Source: Mycolicibacterium litorale
GTDB lineage: Bacteria > Actinomycetota > Actinomycetes > Mycobacteriales > Mycobacteriaceae
Direction: 5' to 3'
Assembly: GCF_010731695.1 (NCBI RefSeq)
Contig: NZ_AP022586.1
Span: 1,984,001-2,048,000 of the forward strand
DNA length: 64,000 bases
In this document: in pieces, positions 54,141 through 64,000 of the stretch
Layout of the letters: each line of letters starts with the position of its first letter
Numbering within the stretch: the first letter of the stretch is position 1
The notes under the pieces: model-generated
The model's input: the letters and a program-made list of their open reading frames with translations, nothing else
What the model was told of the DNA's origin: nothing
Databases searched by the model: none
Translations under genes and position numbers: made by a program

Positions 54141-54683
54141 TCACGCCAGGCAGCGCGACAACACCCGGCCGAACTGCAGCAGCCGCTGCATTTGCGCCAG
54201 ACCCCCGTGGTCCACCGACTTGTGGTACCTGAACGACTCGCAGTAGAGGTCGCTCTCGGTCGCCGACTTCTGCCGGGTGCGGGTGAGCAACTGCGTGTAC
54301 AGCCGCAACGTGACGTCGGAGAGCCGGCGGGTGCCGTCCTCGAGCACCTCGTATTCGGCGGTGAGCACGTGGTCGCTGATCGTCGACAACACGATGGTCC
54401 GTACCGATACGTCGAGCATGCGGCGCTCCCGGTCGCCCTCCGAACTCAGCCCGTCGTCGGCGCGCCACATGACCAGCCGGCGGCCGTCGGTGAGCACGAC
54501 CTCCTGCCACAGGGCTTCGCCCCACTGCTCGTCGGTCGACCCGCGCGACATGATGAACGACGTCACCTCGGGCAGGTCGACGACGGCCCGCAGTTGTTCG
54601 AGCGCCAGCTCGGGGTCGCGCAGATAGACCTTCGCGGCATCGGTGATGCTCGAGTACGGCGCCCAGTCCTGTGGAGTAGCCAT
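54141..54683 (-). CDS. Conserved hypothetical protein downstream of nusB
   Basis: A 180-residue soluble protein starting MATPQDWAPYSSITDAAKV. The N-half is helical and the C-half is beta-rich (DVSVRTIVLSTISDHVLTAE, RRLSDVTLRLYTQLL). There is no signal peptide or known catalytic motif. From memory it corresponds to the gene following nusB in M. tuberculosis (Rv2532c). ATG 54683 is ten bases after the nusB stop; a longer start at 54731 would overlap nusB. Function unknown. Confidence 0.85.
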   Translation of the reverse strand: MATPQDWAPYSSITDAAKVYLRDPELALEQLRAVVDLPEVTSFIMSRGSTDEQWGEALWQEVVLTDGRRLVMWRADDGLSSEGDRERRMLDVSVRTIVLSTISDHVLTAEYEVLEDGTRRLSDVTLRLYTQLLTRTRQKSATESDLYCESFRYHKSVDHGGLAQMQRLLQFGRVLSRCLA

Positions 54684-54693
54684 CGTGGCCGGG

Positions 54694-55191
54694 TCAGCCC
54701 TCCGCGCCACCCTGCGCGCCGCCGACCGCACCGCGGACCGCCTCGCCGGCGGCCCGGATCTGCGGCGTCACCAGCATCACCTGACCGAGCACCCCGTTGA
54801 CGAAGCCCGGCGAATCGTCGGTGGACAGCTGTTTGGCCAGCTCGACGGCCTCGTCGACCGCGACCGGTTCCGGGACGTCCTGGGCGTGCAGCAGCTCCCA
54901 CACGGCGACCCGCAGGATCGCGCGGTCGACCGCGGGCAACCGGTCCAGCGTCCAGCCGTGCAGATGCGCCGAGATCAGATCGTCGATGTGGGCGCGGTGA
55001 TCGGTCACCCCACGCGCGACGGTGACGGTGTACGGGTTGAGCGCCGTCACGTCGGGCTGCGTCCCCGCCAGCTTGTTGCGCGAGGTGGCGACCTCCGCGG
55101 GGGTCAGTCCGCGCGCCTCCGCCTCGAACAGCAGGTCGACGGCGCGTTTACGGGCCTGGTGGCGGCCACGATCCGGTTTGCGGTCAGACAT
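54694..55191 (-). CDS. nusB: Transcription antitermination factor NusB
   Basis: RNA-binding all-helical protein that, with NusE (S10), assembles antitermination complexes on rRNA leader boxA sequences. The 165-residue protein has the N-terminal RNA-binding [20 protein letters not shown] segment and the C-terminal DESVE-type region [24 protein letters not shown]. Its ATG lies two bases after the efp stop, in the efp-nusB series. Confidence 0.96.
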   Translation of the reverse strand: MSDRKPDRGRHQARKRAVDLLFEAEARGLTPAEVATSRNKLAGTQPDVTALNPYTVTVARGVTDHRAHIDDLISAHLHGWTLDRLPAVDRAILRVAVWELLHAQDVPEPVAVDEAVELAKQLSTDDSPGFVNGVLGQVMLVTPQIRAAGEAVRGAVGGAQGGAEG

Positions 55192-55193
55192 GA

Positions 55194-55757
55194 CTAGGAG
55201 TTGACGCGACCCAGGTAGCTGCCGTCGCGCGAGTCCACCTTGAGCTTGTCACCGGTATTGATGAACAACGGGACCTGGATCTCGGCGCCCGTCTCCAGCG
55301 TCGCCGGCTTGGTGCCCGCGCTGGAGCGGTCACCCTGCAGGCCGGGTTCGGTGTGGGTGACCTCGAGTTCGACGGTCACCGGCAGCTCGAGGTACAGCGG
55401 AGTGCCGTCGTGGAAGGCGATCTGCACCGGCATGCTCTCGAGCAGGAAGCCGGCCAGCCGGCCCACCAGCGCCTCGGGCAGCGGGTGCTGTTCGAAGTCC
55501 TCGGAGTCCATGAACACGAAGTCCGAGCCGTCGCGGTAGAGGTAGGTCGCATCGCGGCGGTCAACCGTCGCGGTCTCCACCTTCACCCCGGCGTTGTAGG
55601 TCTTGTCGACGACCTTGCCCGACACCACGTTCTTGAGCTTGGTGCGCACGAACGCCGGACCCTTACCGGGTTTGACGTGCTGGAACTCGGTGATCTGCCA
55701 CAGTTGGCCGTCGATCTGCAGGACGAGCCCATTCTTGAAGTCGGCGGTCGATGCCAC
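55194..55757 (-). CDS. efp: Elongation factor P
   Basis: Relieves ribosome stalling at consecutive prolines by binding beside the P-site tRNA. The 187-residue, three-domain protein starts [17 protein letters not shown]. It carries the exposed loop [12 protein letters not shown] whose lysine contacts the peptidyl-transferase centre, and a C-terminal signature near [20 protein letters not shown]. No epmA/epmB modification genes are in this window. It lies between pepQ and nusB on the same strand. Confidence 0.98.
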   Translation of the reverse strand: MASTADFKNGLVLQIDGQLWQITEFQHVKPGKGPAFVRTKLKNVVSGKVVDKTYNAGVKVETATVDRRDATYLYRDGSDFVFMDSEDFEQHPLPEALVGRLAGFLLESMPVQIAFHDGTPLYLELPVTVELEVTHTEPGLQGDRSSAGTKPATLETGAEIQVPLFINTGDKLKVDSRDGSYLGRVNS

Positions 55758-55771
55758 GTTCGGTGAATCTC

Positions 55772-56875
55772 CTAATCGATGATGGCCAGTTCCTTGGGGA
55801 ACCGGGTGAGCAAGTCGGGGGTGTCTCGTGTGGTGCCCGTGTCGAAGCCGACGACCAGCGTGTCCTCGATGCGGACCCCGCCCCGGTCGGGCAGATAGAC
55901 ACCGGGCTCCACGGTGACCACAGAGCCAGCAAGCAGTGTACCGGCGGCAGCGGCATTGATTCCCGGCGCTTCGTGGATCTGCAGCCCCACCCCGTGCCCG
56001 AGGCCGTGTCCGAAGTGCTCGGCGTACCCGGCATCGGCGATGACCTGACGCGACGCGGCGTCGACCTCGGAGAGCGTGACCCCCGCCGCCAGCGCGTCGG
56101 TGCCGGCCCGCTGCGCGGCGGCGACCAGGTCGTAGACCTCCCGCTGCCAGTCCTGCGCGCTGCCCAGCACGAAGGTGCGGGTCATATCGGAGTGGTAGCC
56201 GCTCACCAGCGCACCGAAGTCGATCTTGACGAAGTCGCCGGTCGTCAGCACCGCGTCGGTGGGCCGGTGATGCGGGATCGCGGAACTGGCTCCGGCCGCG
56301 ACAATCGTCTCGAACGACGGCCCGTCGGCGCCGTGGTCGAGCATCAGCGCCTCCAGATCACGGCGCACCTGCTTCTCGGTGCGCCCCGGCCGCAACCCGC
56401 CTGCGGCGAGCAGGTCGGCCAGCGCGGCGTCGGCGGCCTCGCAGGCCAGCCGCAGGATCGCGACCTCGCCGGCGTCCTTGACCTCGCGCAGCGCCTCCAC
56501 CTGGCCGGGGGCGCGGACCAGTTCGGTGTCGCCTGCTGCCTGCAGCAGGCCGCGATGTCCGTCGACGGTGACCACGTGGCTCTCGAAGCCGAGGCGGCGC
56601 ACCCCGTCGGCGGCGGCGCGGCCGGCCAGGTACGGCCCGCAGGCCCGTTCGATGACGATCTCGGCGTCGGGCGACTGCCGGGCGGCTTGCGTGCGGTAGC
56701 GCCCGTCGGTCGCGAGTACCGGGGTGGTGTCGGACACGCGCACGAGCAGCGCGGCATTCGATCCGGTGAATCCGGACAGGTATCGGACGTTGACCAGGTC
56801 TGTGACCAGCATCGCGTCCAGTTCGGCGGCGGCCAGCCGATCGCGCAGTCGGTCTCTACGCTGGGAAAGAGTCAC
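55772..56875 (-). CDS. pepQ: Xaa-Pro dipeptidase/aminopeptidase (M24 family)
   Basis: Metallopeptidase cleaving Xaa-Pro bonds. The 367 residues contain the creatinase-type N-domain ([16 protein letters not shown]). The pita-bread catalytic domain carries metal ligands Asp, Asp, His, Glu, Glu in [40 protein letters not shown] and VRIEDTLVV. The position before efp, the factor for proline-rich translation, is conserved in many bacteria. GTG start 56875, eight bases from TAGCGT. Confidence 0.95.
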   Translation of the reverse strand: MTLSQRRDRLRDRLAAAELDAMLVTDLVNVRYLSGFTGSNAALLVRVSDTTPVLATDGRYRTQAARQSPDAEIVIERACGPYLAGRAAADGVRRLGFESHVVTVDGHRGLLQAAGDTELVRAPGQVEALREVKDAGEVAILRLACEAADAALADLLAAGGLRPGRTEKQVRRDLEALMLDHGADGPSFETIVAAGASSAIPHHRPTDAVLTTGDFVKIDFGALVSGYHSDMTRTFVLGSAQDWQREVYDLVAAAQRAGTDALAAGVTLSEVDAASRQVIADAGYAEHFGHGLGHGVGLQIHEAPGINAAAAGTLLAGSVVTVEPGVYLPDRGGVRIEDTLVVGFDTGTTRDTPDLLTRFPKELAIID

Positions 56876-56883
56876 AGCCGCTG

Positions 56884-56889
56884 ACGCTA
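56884..56889 (-). promoter_or_regulatory. Possible -10 element (TAGCGT) for the pepQ operon
   Basis: TAGCGT on the minus strand ends eight bases before the pepQ GTG, inside a 33-base divergent gap shared with the membrane-protein gene. The two divergent -10 hexamers are only five bases apart. Confidence 0.4.
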
Positions 56890-56894
56890 CTCGC

Positions 56895-56900
56895 TACGCT
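56895..56900 (+). promoter_or_regulatory. Possible -10 element (TACGCT) for the B-4DMT membrane-protein gene
   Basis: TACGCT ends eight bases before ATG 56909. There is no ribosome-binding sequence in the short gap, so a leaderless start is plausible. Confidence 0.4.
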
Positions 56901-56908
56901 GTTGCGCC

Positions 56909-57474
56909 ATGAGCAAGTGGCTACTGCGCGGACTGGTGTTCGCGGCCCTGATGGTGATCGTCCGATTGCTGCAGGGAGCGATGATCAACGCGTGGGAGAC
57001 CAGGGCGGCGACGATCAGCTTCGCGCTGGTCGCGGTGTACGCGATCGTGGCGTTCGCGTGGGGGTTCATCGACGGCCGTCAGGACGCCCGCCGCAACCCC
57101 GACCCGGATCGCCGTTCGGACCTCGCGATGACCTGGCTGCTGACCGGGCTGTTCGCGGGGATCGTCAGCGGGCTGGTCGCGTGGTTCATCGGCATGTTCT
57201 ACAAGAACCTCTACGTCGAGGCGCTGCTGAACGAGATCACCACGTTCGCGGCGTTCACCGCGCTGCTGACGTTCCTGCTCGCGATCGCCGGGGTGGCGCT
57301 GGGCCGCTGGCTGGTCGACCGAAAGACGCCCGACCAGCCGCGCCGGCGTGAGGGTGAGGACGACGACCGTGCCGACACCGACGTGTTCGCCGCGGTGCGG
57401 CCCGGCGGCAACGACGATTCGGCGAACGGCCAGACGTCGCCGGTGGCGACCGAAGCGCCGCCCGAGCAGCGCGC

Positions 57475-57478
<4 letters not shown>
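56909..57478 (+). CDS. B-4DMT family membrane protein (putative four-helix transporter)
   Basis: A 189-residue protein with four predicted membrane helices (about residues 5-23, 33-52, 73-95 and 108-130) and a hydrophilic acidic tail of about 55 residues. It resembles the bacterial four-helix drug/metabolite-transporter-like family found in mycobacteria between pepQ and aroQ (Rv2536 from memory). Transport has not been shown. It is divergent from pepQ, and its TAA stop overlaps the convergent aroQ stop. Confidence 0.85.
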
Positions 57479-59700
<2,222 letters not shown>

Positions 59701-59701
<1 letters not shown>

Positions 59702-60924
59702 CAGCCCGACGCCTGCGCCCGCTGGGCCGGGGCCGGTTCCCGCTCCGCGACGGCCCGCAGGTACGACGCCACGTTCGTGCGGGTCTCGGTCAGGGAGTCG
59801 CCGCCGAACTTCTGCAGGGCCGCGCGGGCCAGGACGAGCGCCACCATCGTCTCGACGACGACACCGGCGGCGGGCACCGCGCACACGTCGGAACGCTGGT
59901 GGATCGCGACGGCTTCGTCGCCGGTGGCCATGTCGACGGTCGCCAGCGCGCGCGGCACCGTGGAGATCGGCTTCATCGCCGCGCGCACTCGCAGGGGCTG
60001 CCCGTTGGTCATCCCGCCTTCGAGCCCGCCGGCGCGGTTGGTCGACCGCATGATGCCGTCGGGTCCGGGGTAGATCTCGTCGTGGGCGACACTGCCGCGG
60101 CGCCTGGCGGTTTCGAATCCGTCGCCGATCTCGACACCCTTGATGGCCTGGATACCCATCACCGCGCCGGCCAACTGGCTGTCGAGGCGGTCGCTGCCGC
60201 TGGTGAAGGAGCCCAGGCCGACGGGCAGTCCGGACACCACGACCTCCACCACACCGCCGAGCGTGTCGCCGTCGCGTTTGGCCGCCTCGATCTCGTCGAT
60301 CATCGACTTCTCGGCCGCCGCGTCGAACGCGCGCACCGGGCTGTCGTCGATCGCGGCGAGGTCCGAGGGCTGCGGCGGCGGTCCGTCGTACGGCGTGGAC
60401 GCGCCGATCGAGATGACGTGCGAGACGACCTCGACGCCGAGCGCCTCGCGCAGGAAGGACCGTGCGACGGTGCCCGCGGCGACGCGGGCGGCGGTCTCGC
60501 GGGCGCTCGCCCGCTCGAGCACGGGGCGGGCGTCGTCGAATCCGTACTTGAGCATGCCGGCGTAGTCGGCGTGGCCGGGCCGCGGCCGGGTCAGCGGCGC
60601 GTTGCGGGCGATCTCGGCGAGTTCGGCCGGGTCGACGGGGTCGGCGGCCATCACGGTCTCCCACTTCGGCCACTCGGTGTTGCCGATCTGGATGGCGATC
60701 GGGCCGCCCAGGGTGACGCCGTGCCGGACGCCGCCAAGCATGGTGATCTCGTCCTGCTCGAACTTCATGCGGGCGCCGCGGCCGTAGCCGAGGCGACGGC
60801 GCTTCAACTGGGCGCCGATCTCCTCGGTCGTCAACGACACCCCCGCGACCATGCCCTCGAGCACAGCCACGAGCGCGCGACCATGGGATTCACCGGCAGT
60901 CGTCCAACGCAACACGGGTCCCAT
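59701..60924 (-). CDS. aroC: Chorismate synthase
   Basis: Last shikimate step, an FMN-dependent elimination giving chorismate. The 407-residue enzyme starts [16 protein letters not shown] with a catalytic-site histidine. It shows [29 protein letters not shown] and the C-terminal family motif [14 protein letters not shown]. It is the first gene of the aroC-aroK-aroB-aroQ operon. From memory the gene is named aroF in M. tuberculosis. Confidence 0.98.
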
Positions 60925-61009
60925 CTTCCCATGGCCCGCTGTTCGCGACTAAATCCGCCGACCGGGTCACCGGCAAGGTGCTCAGGTCAGCGACTGATCG
61001 GGGCGCCGA

Positions 61010-61426
61010 CTAGAACAGCACCAGCGCGATGGCGGCCGCGCTCGCCACGCACATCGACGGACCATGCGGCACCGTGCGCTCGCGGCGCGCCGGCAACAGC
61101 AGCGCGCACGCCGAGGTGAGCAATGGCGCACTCAGCGCGGCGAGCAGCCAGACGTCGGGTCCGAAGGCGCCCGTCAGCCCGCCCACCCCGAGCGCGAGCT
61201 TCGCGTCGCCCGCCCCCAACGCCGCCGGCGCCAGCAGATGCGTGGCCGCATAGAGCGCGAAGAGCGCCGCCGCGCCCATGGCGGCGGGCCCACCGCGGCC
61301 CGCCAGTGCCGCCGCGATCAGGACCACCGCCGCGCCGGGCAGCGTCAGCCAGTTCGGCAGGCGGCGCCAGCGCAGGTCGTAGAACGTCAACGCCGAAAGC
61401 CACGCCAGCACAGCGGTCAACGCCAC
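61010..61426 (-). CDS. Prepilin peptidase-like (A24) membrane protein
   Basis: A 138-residue integral membrane protein with about four to five helices. It matches only the catalytic half of type IV prepilin peptidases: the two aspartate motifs are FYDLRWRRLPNWLT and GAGDAKLALGVGG. The N-terminal methyltransferase domain of classic PilD is absent, as in archaeal or Flp-type peptidases. Its partner would be a tad/flp pilin system elsewhere in the genome. It lies between aroE and aroC, where actinobacteria commonly carry it (Rv2551c from memory). Confidence 0.88.
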   Translation of the reverse strand: MALTAVLAWLSALTFYDLRWRRLPNWLTLPGAAVVLIAAALAGRGGPAAMGAAALFALYAATHLLAPAALGAGDAKLALGVGGLTGAFGPDVWLLAALSAPLLTSACALLLPARRERTVPHGPSMCVASAAAIALVLF

Positions 61427-61435
61427 CCGTCGAGG

Positions 61436-62251
61436 CTAAGCGCCCTGCAGTGCCGCCCTCATCGCCTCTTTCGGCGCCGGCAGGCCGGTGAACTGTTCGA
61501 CCTGGGCGAAGGCCTGATTGAGCAGCATCTGCAGGCCGCTGATCACCCGGCCCCCGGCGGCCTGCACCGCCGCCGCCAGCGGGGTCGGCCACGGATCGTA
61601 GATCGCATCGAGCAGGACCGCTGTGCGCGCCAGCGTCCCCGCGTACCGTTCGGCGACGTCGGCGGGGACGGTGCTGACCACGGCGCCCGCCTCGGCCGCC
61701 AGCCCGGCCAGTTCCGCGTCGTCGAGATCGCACCACCGGGCCGGGACCTCCAGCCGCTGCGCCAGGTCGACCAGGGTCGCCGCGTTGTCCCGGTTGCGCG
61801 CGGCGATCGTGAGGTGGGTGGCGCCGAGCGCGGCCAGCGCGACGACGGCGGCAGGAGCGGTGCCGCCGGAACCGACCACGATGGCCGGCCCGTCCACCGC
61901 GCCCAGCGCGCCCGTGACGCCGTCGACATCGGTGTTGTCGGCGCGCCATCCGCGGGCGGTGCGGACCAGGGTGTTGGCCGAGCCGACCAGCTCCGCGCGG
62001 TCAGTGCGTTCGTCGGCGAAGCGCAGTGCGGCGAACTTCCCCGGCATCGTCACCGACACCCCGACCCATTCCGGGCCGAAGCCGCCGACCAGCCCGGGCA
62101 GTTGTTCGGCCGTGCACTCGATGCGCTCGTAGGTCCAGTCCCCCAGCCCGAGCTCGCGGTACGCCGCGAGATGCAGTTGCGGTGACCGCGAGTGGGCGAT
62201 CGGCGAACCGAGGACGGCTGCCTTGCGCCTACCTTGCACTGTCGAGGACAC
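61436..62251 (-). CDS. aroE: Shikimate dehydrogenase
   Basis: NADPH-dependent reduction of 3-dehydroshikimate to shikimate. The 271-residue protein has the substrate motif GSPIAHSRSPQLH, catalytic Lys in VTMPGKFAAL and Asp in ADNTDVDGV. The nucleotide loop is IVVGSGGTAPAAVVALAAL and the C-terminal segment SGLQMLLNQAFAQVEQF. GTG 62251 overlaps mltG by 23 bases; GTG 62239, four codons later, would reduce the overlap to 11 bases and is equally plausible. Confidence 0.96.
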   Translation of the reverse strand: MSSTVQGRRKAAVLGSPIAHSRSPQLHLAAYRELGLGDWTYERIECTAEQLPGLVGGFGPEWVGVSVTMPGKFAALRFADERTDRAELVGSANTLVRTARGWRADNTDVDGVTGALGAVDGPAIVVGSGGTAPAAVVALAALGATHLTIAARNRDNAATLVDLAQRLEVPARWCDLDDAELAGLAAEAGAVVSTVPADVAERYAGTLARTAVLLDAIYDPWPTPLAAAVQAAGGRVISGLQMLLNQAFAQVEQFTGLPAPKEAMRAALQGA

Positions 62252-63476
62252 CGTTGCGCTGCGCCAGTTCGATATTGGCCAGGTGCTGGTTGTAGTCCCT
62301 CGTGAACAGCGTGGTGCCCTGCAGGTCGATGGTGACGAAGTACAGCCAGTCGCCGTCGGCGGGTTGTTCGGCCGCGACGAGCGCGGGCTGGCTCGGCGAG
62401 CAGATCGGCGTGGCGGGCAGCCCGGCCCGGACGTACGTGTTCCACGGGGTCAGCTGTCCGCGGTCGACGTCGGTGGTGGCGACCTCGATGCGGTCCAGCG
62501 GATAGTTGACCGTCGAGTCGAATTCCAGCGTGCGGTTCTCGGCCAGCCGGTTGTAGATGACGCGTGCGACCTTCGCGAAGTCCTCCGGTTTGGATTCGCG
62601 CTGCACCAACGACGCCACCGTGAGCACCTGGTAGGGCGACAGGTTCATCGCGTTGGCCGTCTCGAGCAGACCGCCCTGCGCGTACTGGTTGGCGCTCGAC
62701 CTGATCAGCGTGGCGAGGATCTCCTGCGGCGTGGCGGACGGATCGATGTTCCACGCGCCCGGCGCGATCAACCCTTCGAGGCGGCGGTGGTCGTCGCCCA
62801 TCGCGCGCACGGGTTGGGCCGCCCATTCCGGCACGGCCAGCGCGGCGGGCGCGGCGGTCGCGGCCACGCGCTTGAGCTCGTCGGCGGGCACACACCGCTG
62901 TTCGCCGTCGAGATCCACACACGTGGCCTTGGAGATGAGCGTGAAGATGCCCTCGGTGACCGCTTTCGTCTTCACGTCGGAGACGTCGTCGAGCTGGCGG
63001 CCCTCGGGGATCACCAGTTTGCCGACCCTGCTCTGCGGATCGGTCAGCCGCTCGACCGCGTTGGCGGCGGGGATCTCGGTGCGCACCTTGTAGAAGCCGG
63101 GCTGGATCGCGGTCATGCCCGAGTTGCCTTCCGCGGCGTCGACGAACGCCTTCACCGTCGCCACCACATTGTTGTCGTGGAGGGTCTGGCCGATGGCCGT
63201 CGTCGAGTCCCCGTCGTGCACCTGGATGACGACGTCACTGACCCCGTCGCCGGCGAAGTCGTTGCCGTTGCCGCCGAACATGCTGTGCCACAGCTTGGAC
63301 CCGAGGAAGACCGCCCCGATGACGACGACGATGAGGAGCCCGAGCGACAGCAGACCGGCCGTGCGCCGCTTCCTGCGGCCACGTTCCATCCGCATCCGGT
63401 CCGAGCGGCTCATCTGCCGTCGTGGCGGTCCCACCGCCACCGGTTCCGCACGGTCGCGACGCCAGTCCTCAGCCAT
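62229..63476 (-). CDS. mltG: Endolytic transglycosylase MltG
   Basis: Membrane-bound lytic transglycosylase that cuts nascent peptidoglycan strands. The 415 residues comprise a cytoplasmic Arg-rich N-terminus and a single membrane helix (about 40-60: [19 protein letters not shown]). A LysM-like region and the YceG catalytic domain follow, with its glutamate in [20 protein letters not shown] and the conserved [11 protein letters not shown] motif. It overlaps ruvX by eight bases at its start and aroE at its end. Confidence 0.96.
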   Translation of the reverse strand: MAEDWRRDRAEPVAVGPPRRQMSRSDRMRMERGRRKRRTAGLLSLGLLIVVVIGAVFLGSKLWHSMFGGNGNDFAGDGVSDVVIQVHDGDSTTAIGQTLHDNNVVATVKAFVDAAEGNSGMTAIQPGFYKVRTEIPAANAVERLTDPQSRVGKLVIPEGRQLDDVSDVKTKAVTEGIFTLISKATCVDLDGEQRCVPADELKRVAATAAPAALAVPEWAAQPVRAMGDDHRRLEGLIAPGAWNIDPSATPQEILATLIRSSANQYAQGGLLETANAMNLSPYQVLTVASLVQRESKPEDFAKVARVIYNRLAENRTLEFDSTVNYPLDRIEVATTDVDRGQLTPWNTYVRAGLPATPICSPSQPALVAAEQPADGDWLYFVTIDLQGTTLFTRDYNQHLANIELAQRNGVLDSAR

Positions 63477-63975
63477 GCCCGCCCTCTCCCGGCGCGGCCA
63501 GAGCCACGCGCCGCTGATCCAGCCAGCTCTGCAAGATGCCCACCGCCGCGACCTGGTCGATCATGGCCCGCTGCCCTTTGGCGCGGACACCGGCCTCGCG
63601 CAGCGAACGCTGCGCGGACACGGTGGTGAGCCGTTCGTCTGCCATCCGCACCGGTATCGGTGCGATCTTCTCCGCCAGCGCCTCGGCGACGTCGATGGCG
63701 TCGCGCGCCGCGGGCCCCGTCCGGTCGGCCAGCGTCCGCGGCAACCCGACCACGACCTCGACCGCCTCCAGCTCGGACACCAACTGCGCGAGTCGCCGCA
63801 CATGCCGGTCGGAACGTTCGCGGCGCACCGTCTCCACCGGTGTGGCCAGCACGCCGTCGGGATCGCTGGTCGCCACCCCGATCCGTACGCTGCCGACGTC
63901 GATACCGATGCGCCGTCCGCGGCCCGGGTCGCCCTCTCCGGGGCGGTCCGGGAGGCGGTGGTCGCTGTCGGTCAC
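63469..63975 (-). CDS. ruvX: RuvX/YqgF Holliday-junction resolvase-like nuclease
   Basis: A 168-residue RNase H-fold protein implicated in pre-16S rRNA processing and possibly Holliday-junction resolution. The first acidic motif is [19 protein letters not shown]. It is followed by [34 protein letters not shown] and the C-terminal [13 protein letters not shown] with the last catalytic Asp. I chose GTG 63975, nine bases from AGGAG and six after the likely alaS stop; the TTG at 63984 is too close to any ribosome-binding site. Confidence 0.95.
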   Translation of the reverse strand: MTDSDHRLPDRPGEGDPGRGRRIGIDVGSVRIGVATSDPDGVLATPVETVRRERSDRHVRRLAQLVSELEAVEVVVGLPRTLADRTGPAARDAIDVAEALAEKIAPIPVRMADERLTTVSAQRSLREAGVRAKGQRAMIDQVAAVGILQSWLDQRRVALAAPGEGGHG

Positions 63976-63980
63976 GGGGG

Positions 63981-64000
63981 TCAACTCCTGTCGATCTCGG
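63981..64000 (-). CDS. alaS: Probable 3' end of alanyl-tRNA synthetase (rest outside window)
   Basis: The last bases on the minus strand read Glu-Ile-Asp-Arg-Ser then TGA at 63983-63981. This fits the end of alaS, which I recall lying immediately upstream of ruvX in mycobacteria. Only five codons are visible, so the assignment rests on synteny. Confidence 0.35.

Overview
The window is a high-GC chromosomal segment of a mycobacterium, most likely an environmental or fast-growing species (Mycolicibacterium type). The signs are gene content and order (opcA beside zwf, lprG-p55, mihF-gmk-rpoZ-coaBC-metK, pyrR-pyrB-pyrC-carA-carB-pyrF, nusB-efp-pepQ-aro), many GTG starts, tight ATGA/GTGA overlaps and a mycobacterial-type SOS box. 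It is nearly all housekeeping core genome. I saw no phage, insertion sequence, CRISPR array, tRNA or rRNA.

Layout: (1) 1-2929, plus strand: 3' end of zwf, opcA, pgl and a small coiled-coil protein (oxidative pentose phosphate branch). (2) 2926-9291, minus: ppc, a small acidic protein, secG, then the gap-pgk-tpiA glycolytic operon. (3) 9370-10246: a solute-binding-like protein without a signal peptide, and a perfect SOS box in front of what looks like a gene remnant. (4) 10256-15222, minus: uvrC-rapZ-cuvA-whiA. (5) 15308-17771, plus: a lipoprotein gamma-glutamyltransferase and a GNAT acetyltransferase. (6) 17757-25177: riboflavin genes (ribE, ribBA, ribH, ribD) around the plus-strand lprG-p55 lipid-export pair, followed by rpe. 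(7) 25183-29850, minus: rsmB and fmt, then LemA and a DUF2207 protein. (8) 29986-31536, plus: an oxidoreductase/MarR pair with three matching operator-like palindromes. (9) 31547-38104: degenerate priA, Tat-exported acetamidase, YhhN-type membrane protein, esterase and Baeyer-Villiger-type monooxygenase. (10) 38101-42028, minus: mihF-gmk-rpoZ-coaBC-metK. (11) 42510-51549: a small secreted protein, then the full de novo pyrimidine operon with a PyrR-binding-loop-like leader. (12) 51663-54136, plus: a serine-hydrolase/beta-lactamase-fold protein and an FAD monooxygenase. (13) 54141-64000: translation and shikimate genes (nusB, efp, pepQ, aroQ, aroB, aroK, aroC), a prepilin peptidase-like protein, aroE, mltG, ruvX and probably the last codons of alaS.

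How the genes work together: the window covers pentose phosphate and lower glycolysis with PEP carboxylase as the anaplerotic exit, riboflavin and coenzyme A synthesis, SAM synthesis, UMP synthesis from carbamoyl phosphate to UMP (the orotate-forming and orotate-phosphoribosylating steps are elsewhere), and five of the seven shikimate enzymes. Many genes outside operon interiors have a TANNNT -10-like hexamer 6-8 bases before the start codon, which suggests leaderless transcripts. I used that to choose several starts.

Limits: no homology search was possible. Functions come from motifs, lengths and remembered gene order. Promoter, operator and RNA-element calls are predictions.
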